Shown one piece after another: positions 9,393 through 16,730 of a stretch of 64,000 nucleotides of DNA. Location: assembly GCF_900215655.1 (NCBI RefSeq), contig NZ_OBEN01000003.1:1-64000 (forward strand), written 5' to 3'. This DNA is from Hydrogenobacter hydrogenophilus (GTDB lineage: Bacteria; Aquificota; Aquificia; Aquificales; Aquificaceae). The position numbers and the translations under genes were made by a program. The notes under the pieces are model-generated. The model searched no databases. It had not been told where the DNA came from and worked only from the letters and a program-made list of their open reading frames with translations. Numbering within the stretch: position 1 is the stretch's first letter; every line of letters starts with the position of its first letter.

Positions 9393-10245
9393 GTTAAACT
9401 ATTTTATCTTAATGCTGGGTCTTTTGCTTGCTTTCTTGTCTTCTTTCTTTTGGGCTACTAACGACCTCATCACTAAAAAGCTCATACATAAGGGTTTTGA
9501 CGAATACCTACTGCTATGGGTAAGGTTTCCCGTGGCTTCCTTACTTTTACTGCCCCTTGGTGTGCTTTTTTGGGATTTAGATGCCTTTGTTTTACTCAGC
9601 ACTTTTCTTTGGCTTCCTGTGGAGGTTGTGGCAGGCGTGTTTTTTATAAAGGCACTAAAGTACGCTCCTCTTTCTGTAGCTATGTCCTTTTATTCTTTCA
9701 TGCCCTTCTTTTCTGCCCTCTTTGGCTTCCTACTCTTGAGAGAAACTCCAAACTTTTTGGGACTTATCGGTATGCTTCTTATGATGGTGGGAACTCTGTT
9801 TTTGACGGGTTTTTCCCCTACAGAGTTTTTTAGGAAAAATGTAGGCAGTCTTTACATGATCATCTCTACATCGCTTTTTGGTTTTAATACGGTTTTTGGT
9901 AAGATGGTGGTTATAAACAGCAACCCCTTCTTTTTCAGCTGGTACTACACCTTTTGTATGTCTTTTGGTACTCTACTTTTGGTAGATAGGCACCATATAA
10001 TCAGAGGAGAGAATTACAAGGACAAAAGATTTATTGTCTTAGGTGTATTTTTTGCTTTGGGCACTTTACTTTATAACTCAGCCCTTCTTTACGCCCCTGT
10101 ATCTTATGTGGCAGCCATGGAGAGAGTTTCCCTACTTCTTAGCATGGTTTATTCCAGGATTTTTTTGGGTGAGGCTGTTAGTCATTTGCTCCCGGGCGCT
10201 TTCTTTATGCTTATAGGTTCATTGCTTCTGAGTATGAGTTTCTAA
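9391..10245 (+). CDS. EamA/DMT-family transporter
   Basis: A 284-residue protein with about ten hydrophobic helices in two EamA halves, starting LLLAFLSSFFWATNDLITKKLIHKG. The family moves amino acids, nucleotide sugars or other metabolites; the substrate cannot be read from sequence. The first ATG (9391) shares bases with the start codon of the divergent aminotransferase; a second in-frame ATG at 9412 would leave a 19-nt gap. Neither has a clear ribosome-binding site. The 3' end overlaps the convergent gamma-carbonic-anhydrase-like gene by 27 bp. Confidence 0.85.
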   Translation: MLNYFILMLGLLLAFLSSFFWATNDLITKKLIHKGFDEYLLLWVRFPVASLLLLPLGVLFWDLDAFVLLSTFLWLPVEVVAGVFFIKALKYAPLSVAMSFYSFMPFFSALFGFLLLRETPNFLGLIGMLLMMVGTLFLTGFSPTEFFRKNVGSLYMIISTSLFGFNTVFGKMVVINSNPFFFSWYYTFCMSFGTLLLVDRHHIIRGENYKDKRFIVLGVFFALGTLLYNSALLYAPVSYVAAMERVSLLLSMVYSRIFLGEAVSHLLPGAFFMLIGSLLLSMSF

Positions 10246-10749
10246 GTATGAGTTTTTATAAGCTACATAGTTTCTTGATGACTCCTCTATGAGCTTTATC
10301 TCCTCTGGCTTTAGGTCTCTGACTATCTTGGCAGGAAGCCCTGCTACTAGCACACCTGATGGTATCTTTTTACCCGGCGTCAGAAGAGCACCAGCTCCTA
10401 TGATCACATAATCCTCTACTTCTACGCCATCCATAACTATAGCTCCCATCCCTACGAGAATACGGTTTTTGAGTACGCATCCGTGCAAAACTACCCTATG
10501 TCCTACGGTGACATCATCACCTATAATGGTAGGATATCTTTCACGAGTCACATGCACTACGCAGTTGTCCTGAATGTTAGTCCTTTTGCCTATTCTTATG
10601 TAATGGACATCACCTCTTATGACAGTACCGTACCATACAGAGGAGTCCTCGCCTATTTCCACATCCCCTATCACAACTGCGTTCTCCGAAAGATAGACGG
10701 TGGGGTGTATGCGTGGATGTATACCCCCGTATGGCTTTACGAGAGCCAC
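10219..10749 (-). CDS. Gamma-carbonic anhydrase-like hexapeptide-repeat protein
   Basis: A 176-residue left-handed beta-helix protein of the gamma-carbonic anhydrase/PaaY family. Three histidines fit the zinc ligands: VVHV, TVGH and VVLHGC; the RGDV and NIQDNCVVH motifs are typical. It may hydrate CO2, useful to an autotroph, but many relatives have other or unknown activity. The frame extends upstream to a TTG at 10770, but GTG at 10749 is preferred: GGAGG at 10755-10759 lies 5 nt before it, and it begins 1 nt after the pgk stop. Confidence 0.85.
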   Translation of the reverse strand: MALVKPYGGIHPRIHPTVYLSENAVVIGDVEIGEDSSVWYGTVIRGDVHYIRIGKRTNIQDNCVVHVTRERYPTIIGDDVTVGHRVVLHGCVLKNRILVGMGAIVMDGVEVEDYVIIGAGALLTPGKKIPSGVLVAGLPAKIVRDLKPEEIKLIEESSRNYVAYKNSYLETHTQKQ

Positions 10750-10750
10750 A

Positions 10751-11947
10751 TTAGTCCTCCAAATTGTCAAGTACCTCTATGCACGGAAGAGTATTACCTT
10801 CAAGAAGTTCCAAAAAGGCACCACCACCTGTTGAGACAAAATCTATGGAGTTATACACCCCAGCTCTGTGTATGGCGTGATCTGTATCTCCACCACCTGC
10901 AATGGTAAGAGCGGAAGAATTAGCCAGCATCTTGGCAGTCTCATAAGTGCCATCTTCAAATCTGTCAAGCTCAAAAGCACCCATAGGACCGTTCCATATT
11001 ATGGTCTGAGCGTCAGAAATTATTTCTCTAAGCAGAGATACGGATACTGGACCTATATCAAGCCCCATCCATCCTTGGGGTATTTCCTGCCAAGGCACAA
11101 GCTTTGTGGGAGTTCTCTCGGAGAGCTCCTTACCCAGCACAAAGTCCACAGGAAGATAAAATTTTACTCCCAGCTTTTTGGCAATCTCCATTATGTCTCT
11201 TGCGGTCTGTAAATAGCTTTCTTCCACTATAGAACTTCCCACCTCGTATCCCATAGCCTTTATGAAGGTAAAAGCCATGGCACCACCTACAAATATCTTG
11301 TCCACCCTTTTGAGCAGGTTCTTTATTATACCTATCTTAGAAGATACCTTCACACCTCCCAGCAAGGCAACCACAGGCCTTTGGGGATTTACCATGGCTT
11401 TTTCAAAGTAGGATATTTCCTTCTCAAGGAGAAAACCCATAACTGCAGGCTTGAGAATTTTAGGTACTGTATAAACAGAAGCATGCTTTCTGTGGCATGT
11501 ACCAAAGGCATCACTTACATAAACCTCTCCTAAACTTGCAAGTTCTCTCGCAAAGCCCTCGTCGTTTTCCTCTTCCTCTTTATGAAACCTTAGATTTTCA
11601 AGGAGCACAACATCTCCTTCCTTCATCTTATCCACTAATGCCTTCACACCAGGACCCACGCAGTCCTCAGCCATTATCACATCCTTGTTTAAGTATCTTG
11701 AGAGCCTTTTGGCAACAGGAAGTAAGCTGTACTTCTGGTCTTTCCCCTTAGGTCTTCCCAGATGCGACATAAGTATGACCTTAGCTTTTGCATCCAGCAG
11801 ATACTCAATAGTAGGGAGAGATGCCCTTATTCTCGTATCATCCTCTATATTCCCCTGCTGGTCTATAGGTACATTAAAATCAACCCTGACAAGTACCCTT
11901 TTACCAGAAACATTTATATCCCTTAGTTTCTTCTTTCTGAGCACCAT
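10751..11947 (-). CDS. pgk: Phosphoglycerate kinase
   Basis: A 398-residue PGK, normal length, interconverting 1,3-bisphosphoglycerate/ADP and 3-phosphoglycerate/ATP. Visible are RVDFNVP (substrate), SHLGRPKG, LLENLRFHKEE, ALLGGVKVSSKI, the nucleotide-binding WNGPMGAFE and the C-terminal TIAGGGDT and STGGGA. In an rTCA autotroph it works mainly in gluconeogenesis. Its last codons contain the ribosome-binding site of the downstream gene. Confidence 0.97.
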   Translation of the reverse strand: MVLRKKKLRDINVSGKRVLVRVDFNVPIDQQGNIEDDTRIRASLPTIEYLLDAKAKVILMSHLGRPKGKDQKYSLLPVAKRLSRYLNKDVIMAEDCVGPGVKALVDKMKEGDVVLLENLRFHKEEEENDEGFARELASLGEVYVSDAFGTCHRKHASVYTVPKILKPAVMGFLLEKEISYFEKAMVNPQRPVVALLGGVKVSSKIGIIKNLLKRVDKIFVGGAMAFTFIKAMGYEVGSSIVEESYLQTARDIMEIAKKLGVKFYLPVDFVLGKELSERTPTKLVPWQEIPQGWMGLDIGPVSVSLLREIISDAQTIIWNGPMGAFELDRFEDGTYETAKMLANSSALTIAGGGDTDHAIHRAGVYNSIDFVSTGGGAFLELLEGNTLPCIEVLDNLED

Positions 11948-11948
11948 G

Positions 11949-12284
11949 TCAAAAGTCTAAGTCTATATCTTCGTCATCAAGTTCCACGCTTTGGTCGGAT
12001 GTAAAAATACCTCTTAAGTTCATGGCTATATTCTTTAAGGTTTCAAGATAGTAAAGCACATCTTCGTAAATGTGCATCTGAGCTTTGTATTTGCTAACAT
12101 CTTCGTAAGATAACTTCTTTGTCTTGAGAAGTTTTTTGACAGCAAGTCTTGACATGTAAGCTCTTGAAAACTTTTCCTGCCACTCTTTCCAAAAATCCTG
12201 AGTGTTCACAGGGCTTTTGACTATAAAATACTCAAGATTGGACATCTCTTCCAAAAGCTGGACATCAAGGGGAGTGTTTTTCAT
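11949..12284 (-). CDS. Hypothetical protein between trpC and pgk
   Basis: A 111-residue protein that I do not recognise. It is predicted mostly helical, with basic central helices (RLAVKKLLKTKKL), no signal peptide, no membrane segment, no cysteine, and a very acidic tail (LDDEDIDLDF). It overlaps the 3' end of trpC by 20 nt and ends 1 nt before pgk, so it is translated within this operon. Codon usage looks like that of the neighbours, arguing that it is a real gene. Confidence 0.65.
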   Translation of the reverse strand: MKNTPLDVQLLEEMSNLEYFIVKSPVNTQDFWKEWQEKFSRAYMSRLAVKKLLKTKKLSYEDVSKYKAQMHIYEDVLYYLETLKNIAMNLRGIFTSDQSVELDDEDIDLDF

Positions 12285-13065
12285 AGATTACCTCCTTATT
12301 ATCATTATAACCCAAAAGTTCTCTTAGCTTTTTTGCTGGGTCTGGACTTTTCATAAGAGTTGTGCCTATCAGAAAGGCATCAACACCTAAGCTCTCAAGC
12401 TCAACCACATGCTCTCTTTGACTTATACCACTTTCCGCAATTATATAACTTGCTCCCATGCTTCTTATCTGGGGTGCAAGCCTTTTGGATAGGTTCATAT
12501 CCACCTTGAGGGTGTCCAGGTCCCTATTGTTTATACCTATGACCTTTGCACCCGCCTTGATGGCTCTTTCTCCTTCCTGAAGACTAAAGACTTCCACAAG
12601 AGGGGTTAAAGAGAGCTCATAGGCGTAATCTATAAGATCCTTAAGAAGTGAGAAATCAAGTATTCGTGCGATCAAAAGCACAGCGTCCGCACCAAAGGCT
12701 TGGGCTTCCTCTATCTGCACAGGGTCTATGATAAAGTCCTTTCTGAGTAAAGGAAGTCTTATTGTCTGCCTTACTTGATATAGGTCTTCAAGAGAGCCAT
12801 TAAAGTAGGTTTGGTCTGTGAGGACAGATACCGCTATGGCACCTGCACTCTCGTATATCTTTGCCTGATGAACCACGGAAACTTCCCTTATCTTACCTTC
12901 TGACGGAGAGGCTTTTTTAATTTCCGCTATGATCTTGGTACCTTCCACGCGCATGGCAGACTCAAAGGGTAGAACATCCTTTCTTTTTGGAAAATCCGAG
13001 CGCCTCTCTTTTGCCCTCTTTACCTCTTCCTTTTTCCTCTCCAGTATGCTTTCAAGAAAGCCCAT
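12265..13065 (-). CDS. trpC: Indole-3-glycerol-phosphate synthase
   Basis: A 266-residue (beta/alpha)8 enzyme closing the indole ring in tryptophan synthesis. Diagnostic segments are ILERKKEEV at the N-terminus, IIAEIKKASPSEG (catalytic Lys and phosphate side), LLRKDFIID, GADAVLLIARIL, GINNRDLDTLKVD and IAESGIS. The start codon overlaps the stop of the TusA-like fusion gene by 1 nt. No other trp gene is adjacent; a trpB2 lies at 47421. Confidence 0.97.
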   Translation of the reverse strand: MGFLESILERKKEEVKRAKERRSDFPKRKDVLPFESAMRVEGTKIIAEIKKASPSEGKIREVSVVHQAKIYESAGAIAVSVLTDQTYFNGSLEDLYQVRQTIRLPLLRKDFIIDPVQIEEAQAFGADAVLLIARILDFSLLKDLIDYAYELSLTPLVEVFSLQEGERAIKAGAKVIGINNRDLDTLKVDMNLSKRLAPQIRSMGASYIIAESGISQREHVVELESLGVDAFLIGTTLMKSPDPAKKLRELLGYNDNKEVIYEKHSP

Positions 13066-13655
13066 TAAGGATAAACTCTCCTGTAAGATTTTCCTTCCTT
13101 TTTATATATGGCTTCAACACCAAAACCGCTTTTGAGAAGTTCATCATATATACTCTTTGCCTTTTGGTAGCCTCTAATAGCCATTACCACACCACACCGA
13201 GGGTCTATTTCGTCGGGTATAGGTATGAGTTTTGCTCTACCTTTAAGGAATTTCTCCGCTCTTGTACCTTCAGATATGGCACTAAAGGTTATAAAATGGT
13301 CAGGTTTTTTTGTGAAAGGATTCAATTGCATGAGTATGTGCCTTATGTGTAATTTTACACCCAAGGCATGAAACTTTATCCAATACCAAAGGGATGGTTC
13401 AGCTCCAACAGAGCTCTTTCTTATCTGAACTATCACTCTGTTATCTTCCTTTTTGATACTTAAAATCTCGTTGCCCGTTTGCATACACCAGTTTCTTATG
13501 TCCAGTTCAAAACCAGGGTCTGTAGAAATTACAGTGAGCACATCTCCTTCGCTCAGTCTTTTTATATGCTCTGAGGTCATTACTACAGGTAGGGGACACA
13601 TAAGGCCAGAAAGATCAAGAGTCTTTGCTTGGTATTGTTCTCCAAGGCTATTCAT
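13065..13655 (-). CDS. TusA-domain protein fused to a DUF3343 (putative Se/S carrier) domain
   Basis: A 196-residue two-domain protein. Residues ~11-80 form a TusA/SirA domain with the signature LDLSGLMCPLPVV, in which Cys20-Pro21 is the persulfide-carrying site. Residues ~118-165 (ITFSAISEGTRAEKFL, IPIPDEIDPRCGVVMAI) resemble DUF3343, annotated as a putative Se/S carrier, with its own Cys in DPRCG. A linker of ~35 residues joins them. The two thiols could pass sulfur or selenium between domains. Given selD, selC and Sec-containing FdhA nearby, a selenium role is attractive but is inference. It overlaps trpC by 1 nt. Confidence 0.75.
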   Translation of the reverse strand: MNSLGEQYQAKTLDLSGLMCPLPVVMTSEHIKRLSEGDVLTVISTDPGFELDIRNWCMQTGNEILSIKKEDNRVIVQIRKSSVGAEPSLWYWIKFHALGVKLHIRHILMQLNPFTKKPDHFITFSAISEGTRAEKFLKGRAKLIPIPDEIDPRCGVVMAIRGYQKAKSIYDELLKSGFGVEAIYKKEGKSYRRVYP

Positions 13656-13664
13656 GAGACCACC

Positions 13665-14522
13665 TCACACCGCAAGTTTGATAGTGTCCTTTTTAACATT
13701 ATCATCAAAGCCAACTATATATAAATTTAGCAGTTTAGCAGACTTTTCAAGGGTGTTTGTCAGCTCTTTATCGTAAAGTTCAAAGAGTGTGTTGAAGTAA
13801 AAGACCACATAAGCTGAACCCTTTTCAAAAAACACAGGTACATACAGAGCTAAACTTTCCTTATCTAAGAGTGCGTCCTTACTCTGTATGTCCCCTTTAG
13901 CAATTATGGCTATTTTCTTGAGGGAAAACCTTTCCTTTATGTGCGTGAGAAATTCTTCCGGGGACTTATCCTCTATAGCTCTATCAAGTAAAAAAGACAG
14001 ATACTCTCTTTCTTTAGCTTCTTTTTCAAACCTTGAGAGATTTTTGGAAAGTTCCCTATAGGATGTCCTAAGTTTTTTAATGTAGTGCCTCTCTTTTCTT
14101 ATACTGTCAACAAGGTCAGGAGATACAGCGGAAAGGAAGAGTGCAAAAAGCAGAGGAATATAAAGAGTGCTGGATAATCCACCTACAAGTAAAAGTGTGA
14201 GAACACAAGCCCAAAACAGAAAAAGAGAAACCGCTGGCAATCTATTTACATAAAATACTGCAGGCGCAAGTAAAGAAAGAGTGCTAATAATATCATGGGT
14301 AAAAAAAGCAAGAGGTGGTAGCATGATAAGGTCAACGAACCTTTTTATGTTTCTGGTCTTTGTGGGATAAAGGAAAGGCAGTATGGATAAGCTTACATAC
14401 ACTGTGGTAAGAAAAACAATGATGGCTTTTTGCTCTGTGGGTTTTTTAAAGGCGGACATGATAAACATCAAAGCGATCAAAAGCCTAACTGTTAGAAGTA
14501 CTAGGTTTACATCCCTTAGCAC
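13665..14522 (-). CDS. Membrane protein with coiled coil and C-terminal GAF-like domain
   Basis: A 285-residue protein not recognised by name. Residues ~5-140 hold about five membrane helices, residues ~145-175 are charged and helical (probable coiled coil), and residues ~175-270 look like a GAF-type sensor fold (KKIAIIAKGD, ALYVPVFFEKGSAYVVFYF). No kinase, GGDEF or other output domain follows, so it may signal through a partner. It begins 9 nt after PBP1A on the same strand. Confidence 0.6.
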   Translation of the reverse strand: MLRDVNLVLLTVRLLIALMFIMSAFKKPTEQKAIIVFLTTVYVSLSILPFLYPTKTRNIKRFVDLIMLPPLAFFTHDIISTLSLLAPAVFYVNRLPAVSLFLFWACVLTLLLVGGLSSTLYIPLLFALFLSAVSPDLVDSIRKERHYIKKLRTSYRELSKNLSRFEKEAKEREYLSFLLDRAIEDKSPEEFLTHIKERFSLKKIAIIAKGDIQSKDALLDKESLALYVPVFFEKGSAYVVFYFNTLFELYDKELTNTLEKSAKLLNLYIVGFDDNVKKDTIKLAV

Positions 14523-14531
14523 ATTAATATT

Positions 14532-16727
14532 TTAAGGAACTTCCTTTACTTTTGGTTCTTCTTGTTCCATCTTTTTGAGTATGTCAGGATCCACTATCCC
14601 TTTAAGTTCGTCTTCTTGCTTTGCACTGCACACACCTTGAGTACCATCAACAAAGTACATGGGTGTAGGACAGTTAACTAAAACTACACCTTCGGGGACT
14701 GGAAAGTCTTCATTGGGATACATAAAGGCGGCAACAGACATAAAGTCAAGCCATATGGGTAAGGCTACTTTTGCTCCTGCCATACCCCTACCCATACTTC
14801 TTTTCATGTCATAACCCACCCACACACCAGTAACTATATAAGGTGAGAATCCAACAAACCACGCATCCATATAATCGTTGGTAGTGCCTGTCTTTCCTGC
14901 TATTATCCTTCCAAAAGAGCTGGCAGATACCGCTGTTCCCTCAAGGACAACAGCTCTAAGCATATCCACAAGTACTCTTACTTCTTGGGGTGGAAGCACT
15001 TGCTCACATTTGGGCTGATGACTTTCTATTACCTTTCCATCAGGAGATACTATTTTTTCTATAAAGTAAGGTTGACACTTTTTGCCCAAGTTGGCAAAAG
15101 CTTGGTAAGCGGAGGTAAGCTCAAGGGGTGTGACTTCTATACTACCCAAAGCCATGGAATAATAGGGTTTTAGTTCAATTCCCAAGTCTCTGCCTACCTG
15201 TATAGGCATGTCAAAACCTATTTCAGAGAGAAGGTTCACGGTTGCAGTGTTTATACTTTTTGCGAGAGCTGTCCGGAGAGTAACAGTACCGTATTCCTGA
15301 CCTTCGTAATTTTTGGGTGTCCACTCCTTTCCCGTGGAAGGATCATAGAAACTCTTGGGTGTAGCGTCTATTGTGGATACCTGCGTATAACCCTTCATGA
15401 GTGCAGCAAGGTATATGATGGGCTTTATGGCAGAACCTGGCTGGCGCTTTGAATAAACCGCTCTGTTATAGGGGCTTCTCAGATAGGAGTATCCTCCTAC
15501 CATGGCTCTTATGGCACCCGTTTTTGCGTCCAAAGAAACAAGCGCACCTTCTAAATCTGGTAGTACCTCCGCACTGACCTCTGCTTTCTTTCCTTTCTTT
15601 ACAAACCTAACAAGCACATAATCTCCTTTCTCCACTGGCATTTGATTTATTTGCACATTAAACTGGTAGTCCTTTACTTCCACCTTTAGGTCTTGGCTGT
15701 TTACTTCTAAGACCTTGCCTATGTAAACTTTTCCAGGCTTTAGCTCCACTTTCTGTTCTTGGTACCTTTTTTGAACCTCGTAAGGATCATCTGGCAAAAA
15801 GGGTATGCCGTTAGCCTTTGCCACCCTCATTACACCCCTCTTTAGAGCTTCCCGCGCGTGCGCCTGAAGGTCTCTGTCTATGGTAGTATACACCTTATAT
15901 CCACCTGCCAAAATGGCTTCCCCATAATTCTCCACAAGGTAATCCTTGACATAGTCAAGGAAGTAGTCCATACCGTAATATCTGTTTTCTAACTTGACCT
16001 TTATGGGCATAGAAGAGTAGCGTTGTAGCTCTTCTTGGGTTATGTAGCCATCTTCGTACATTCTCTGAAGTACATAGTTCCTGCGTTCTTTGACCTTTTC
16101 GGGATTTCTAAAGGGATTGTATTTGGTGGGAGCTTTAGGAAGTCCTGCTAGAAGCGCCGCTTCATCAAGGGTGAGGTCCTTCACATGTTTTCCAAAGTAT
16201 ATCCTTGATGCCGCCTCAACACCGTAAGCACCCTGTCCAAGGTATATGTAGTTTAGGTACATCTCAAGGATCTTGTCCTTACTGAAAGTCCTCTCTATTT
16301 TTATAGCCAAAAGCATCTCTTTGAGCTTTCTTTTGAAGCTTTTCTCAGGAGTGAGGAATAAATTTCTCGCAAGCTGTTGAGTTATAGTGGATGCCCCCTG
16401 CGCTATTTCCCTCTCTCTTAAGTTGGCTATCAAAGCTCTAAGGACTGCGACGGGATCAATACCAAAGTGCCTGTAAAAGTTCCTGTCTTCTGCAGATATA
16501 AAAGCTTCTCTTACATAAGGTGGAATGTCTTTTAAGGGCACATAGTACCTTCTTTGAACTGCTACATCTCCAAAAACTCTACCTTTATAGTCATAAATCA
16601 GCGTGGCTTCTGGAGGTTTCCAATCCTTTAGCTTCTCCACAGAAGGAAGATCAAAGGAAAGCACAAATATAGCAAAAAGAGTAAGTACAAAAAAGGCACC
16701 AAGGAGTAAAACTAAAAACCTACGCAC
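14532..16727 (-). CDS. mrcA: Penicillin-binding protein 1A (transglycosylase/transpeptidase)
   Basis: A 731-residue bifunctional class A PBP. It has one N-terminal membrane helix, a GT51 glycosyltransferase domain (EDRNFYRHFGID with the catalytic Glu; QGASTITQQLARN), an OB-like insert (~residues 310-390), then the transpeptidase with the active Ser in PGSAIKP (SxxK), SIN (SxN) and KTGT. It polymerises and crosslinks peptidoglycan in the periplasm. It starts 3 nt after the Argonaute-like gene on the same strand, so it may be co-transcribed from that module. Confidence 0.96.
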   Translation of the reverse strand: MRRFLVLLLGAFFVLTLFAIFVLSFDLPSVEKLKDWKPPEATLIYDYKGRVFGDVAVQRRYYVPLKDIPPYVREAFISAEDRNFYRHFGIDPVAVLRALIANLREREIAQGASTITQQLARNLFLTPEKSFKRKLKEMLLAIKIERTFSKDKILEMYLNYIYLGQGAYGVEAASRIYFGKHVKDLTLDEAALLAGLPKAPTKYNPFRNPEKVKERRNYVLQRMYEDGYITQEELQRYSSMPIKVKLENRYYGMDYFLDYVKDYLVENYGEAILAGGYKVYTTIDRDLQAHAREALKRGVMRVAKANGIPFLPDDPYEVQKRYQEQKVELKPGKVYIGKVLEVNSQDLKVEVKDYQFNVQINQMPVEKGDYVLVRFVKKGKKAEVSAEVLPDLEGALVSLDAKTGAIRAMVGGYSYLRSPYNRAVYSKRQPGSAIKPIIYLAALMKGYTQVSTIDATPKSFYDPSTGKEWTPKNYEGQEYGTVTLRTALAKSINTATVNLLSEIGFDMPIQVGRDLGIELKPYYSMALGSIEVTPLELTSAYQAFANLGKKCQPYFIEKIVSPDGKVIESHQPKCEQVLPPQEVRVLVDMLRAVVLEGTAVSASSFGRIIAGKTGTTNDYMDAWFVGFSPYIVTGVWVGYDMKRSMGRGMAGAKVALPIWLDFMSVAAFMYPNEDFPVPEGVVLVNCPTPMYFVDGTQGVCSAKQEDELKGIVDPDILKKMEQEEPKVKEVP

Positions 16728-16730
16728 CTA

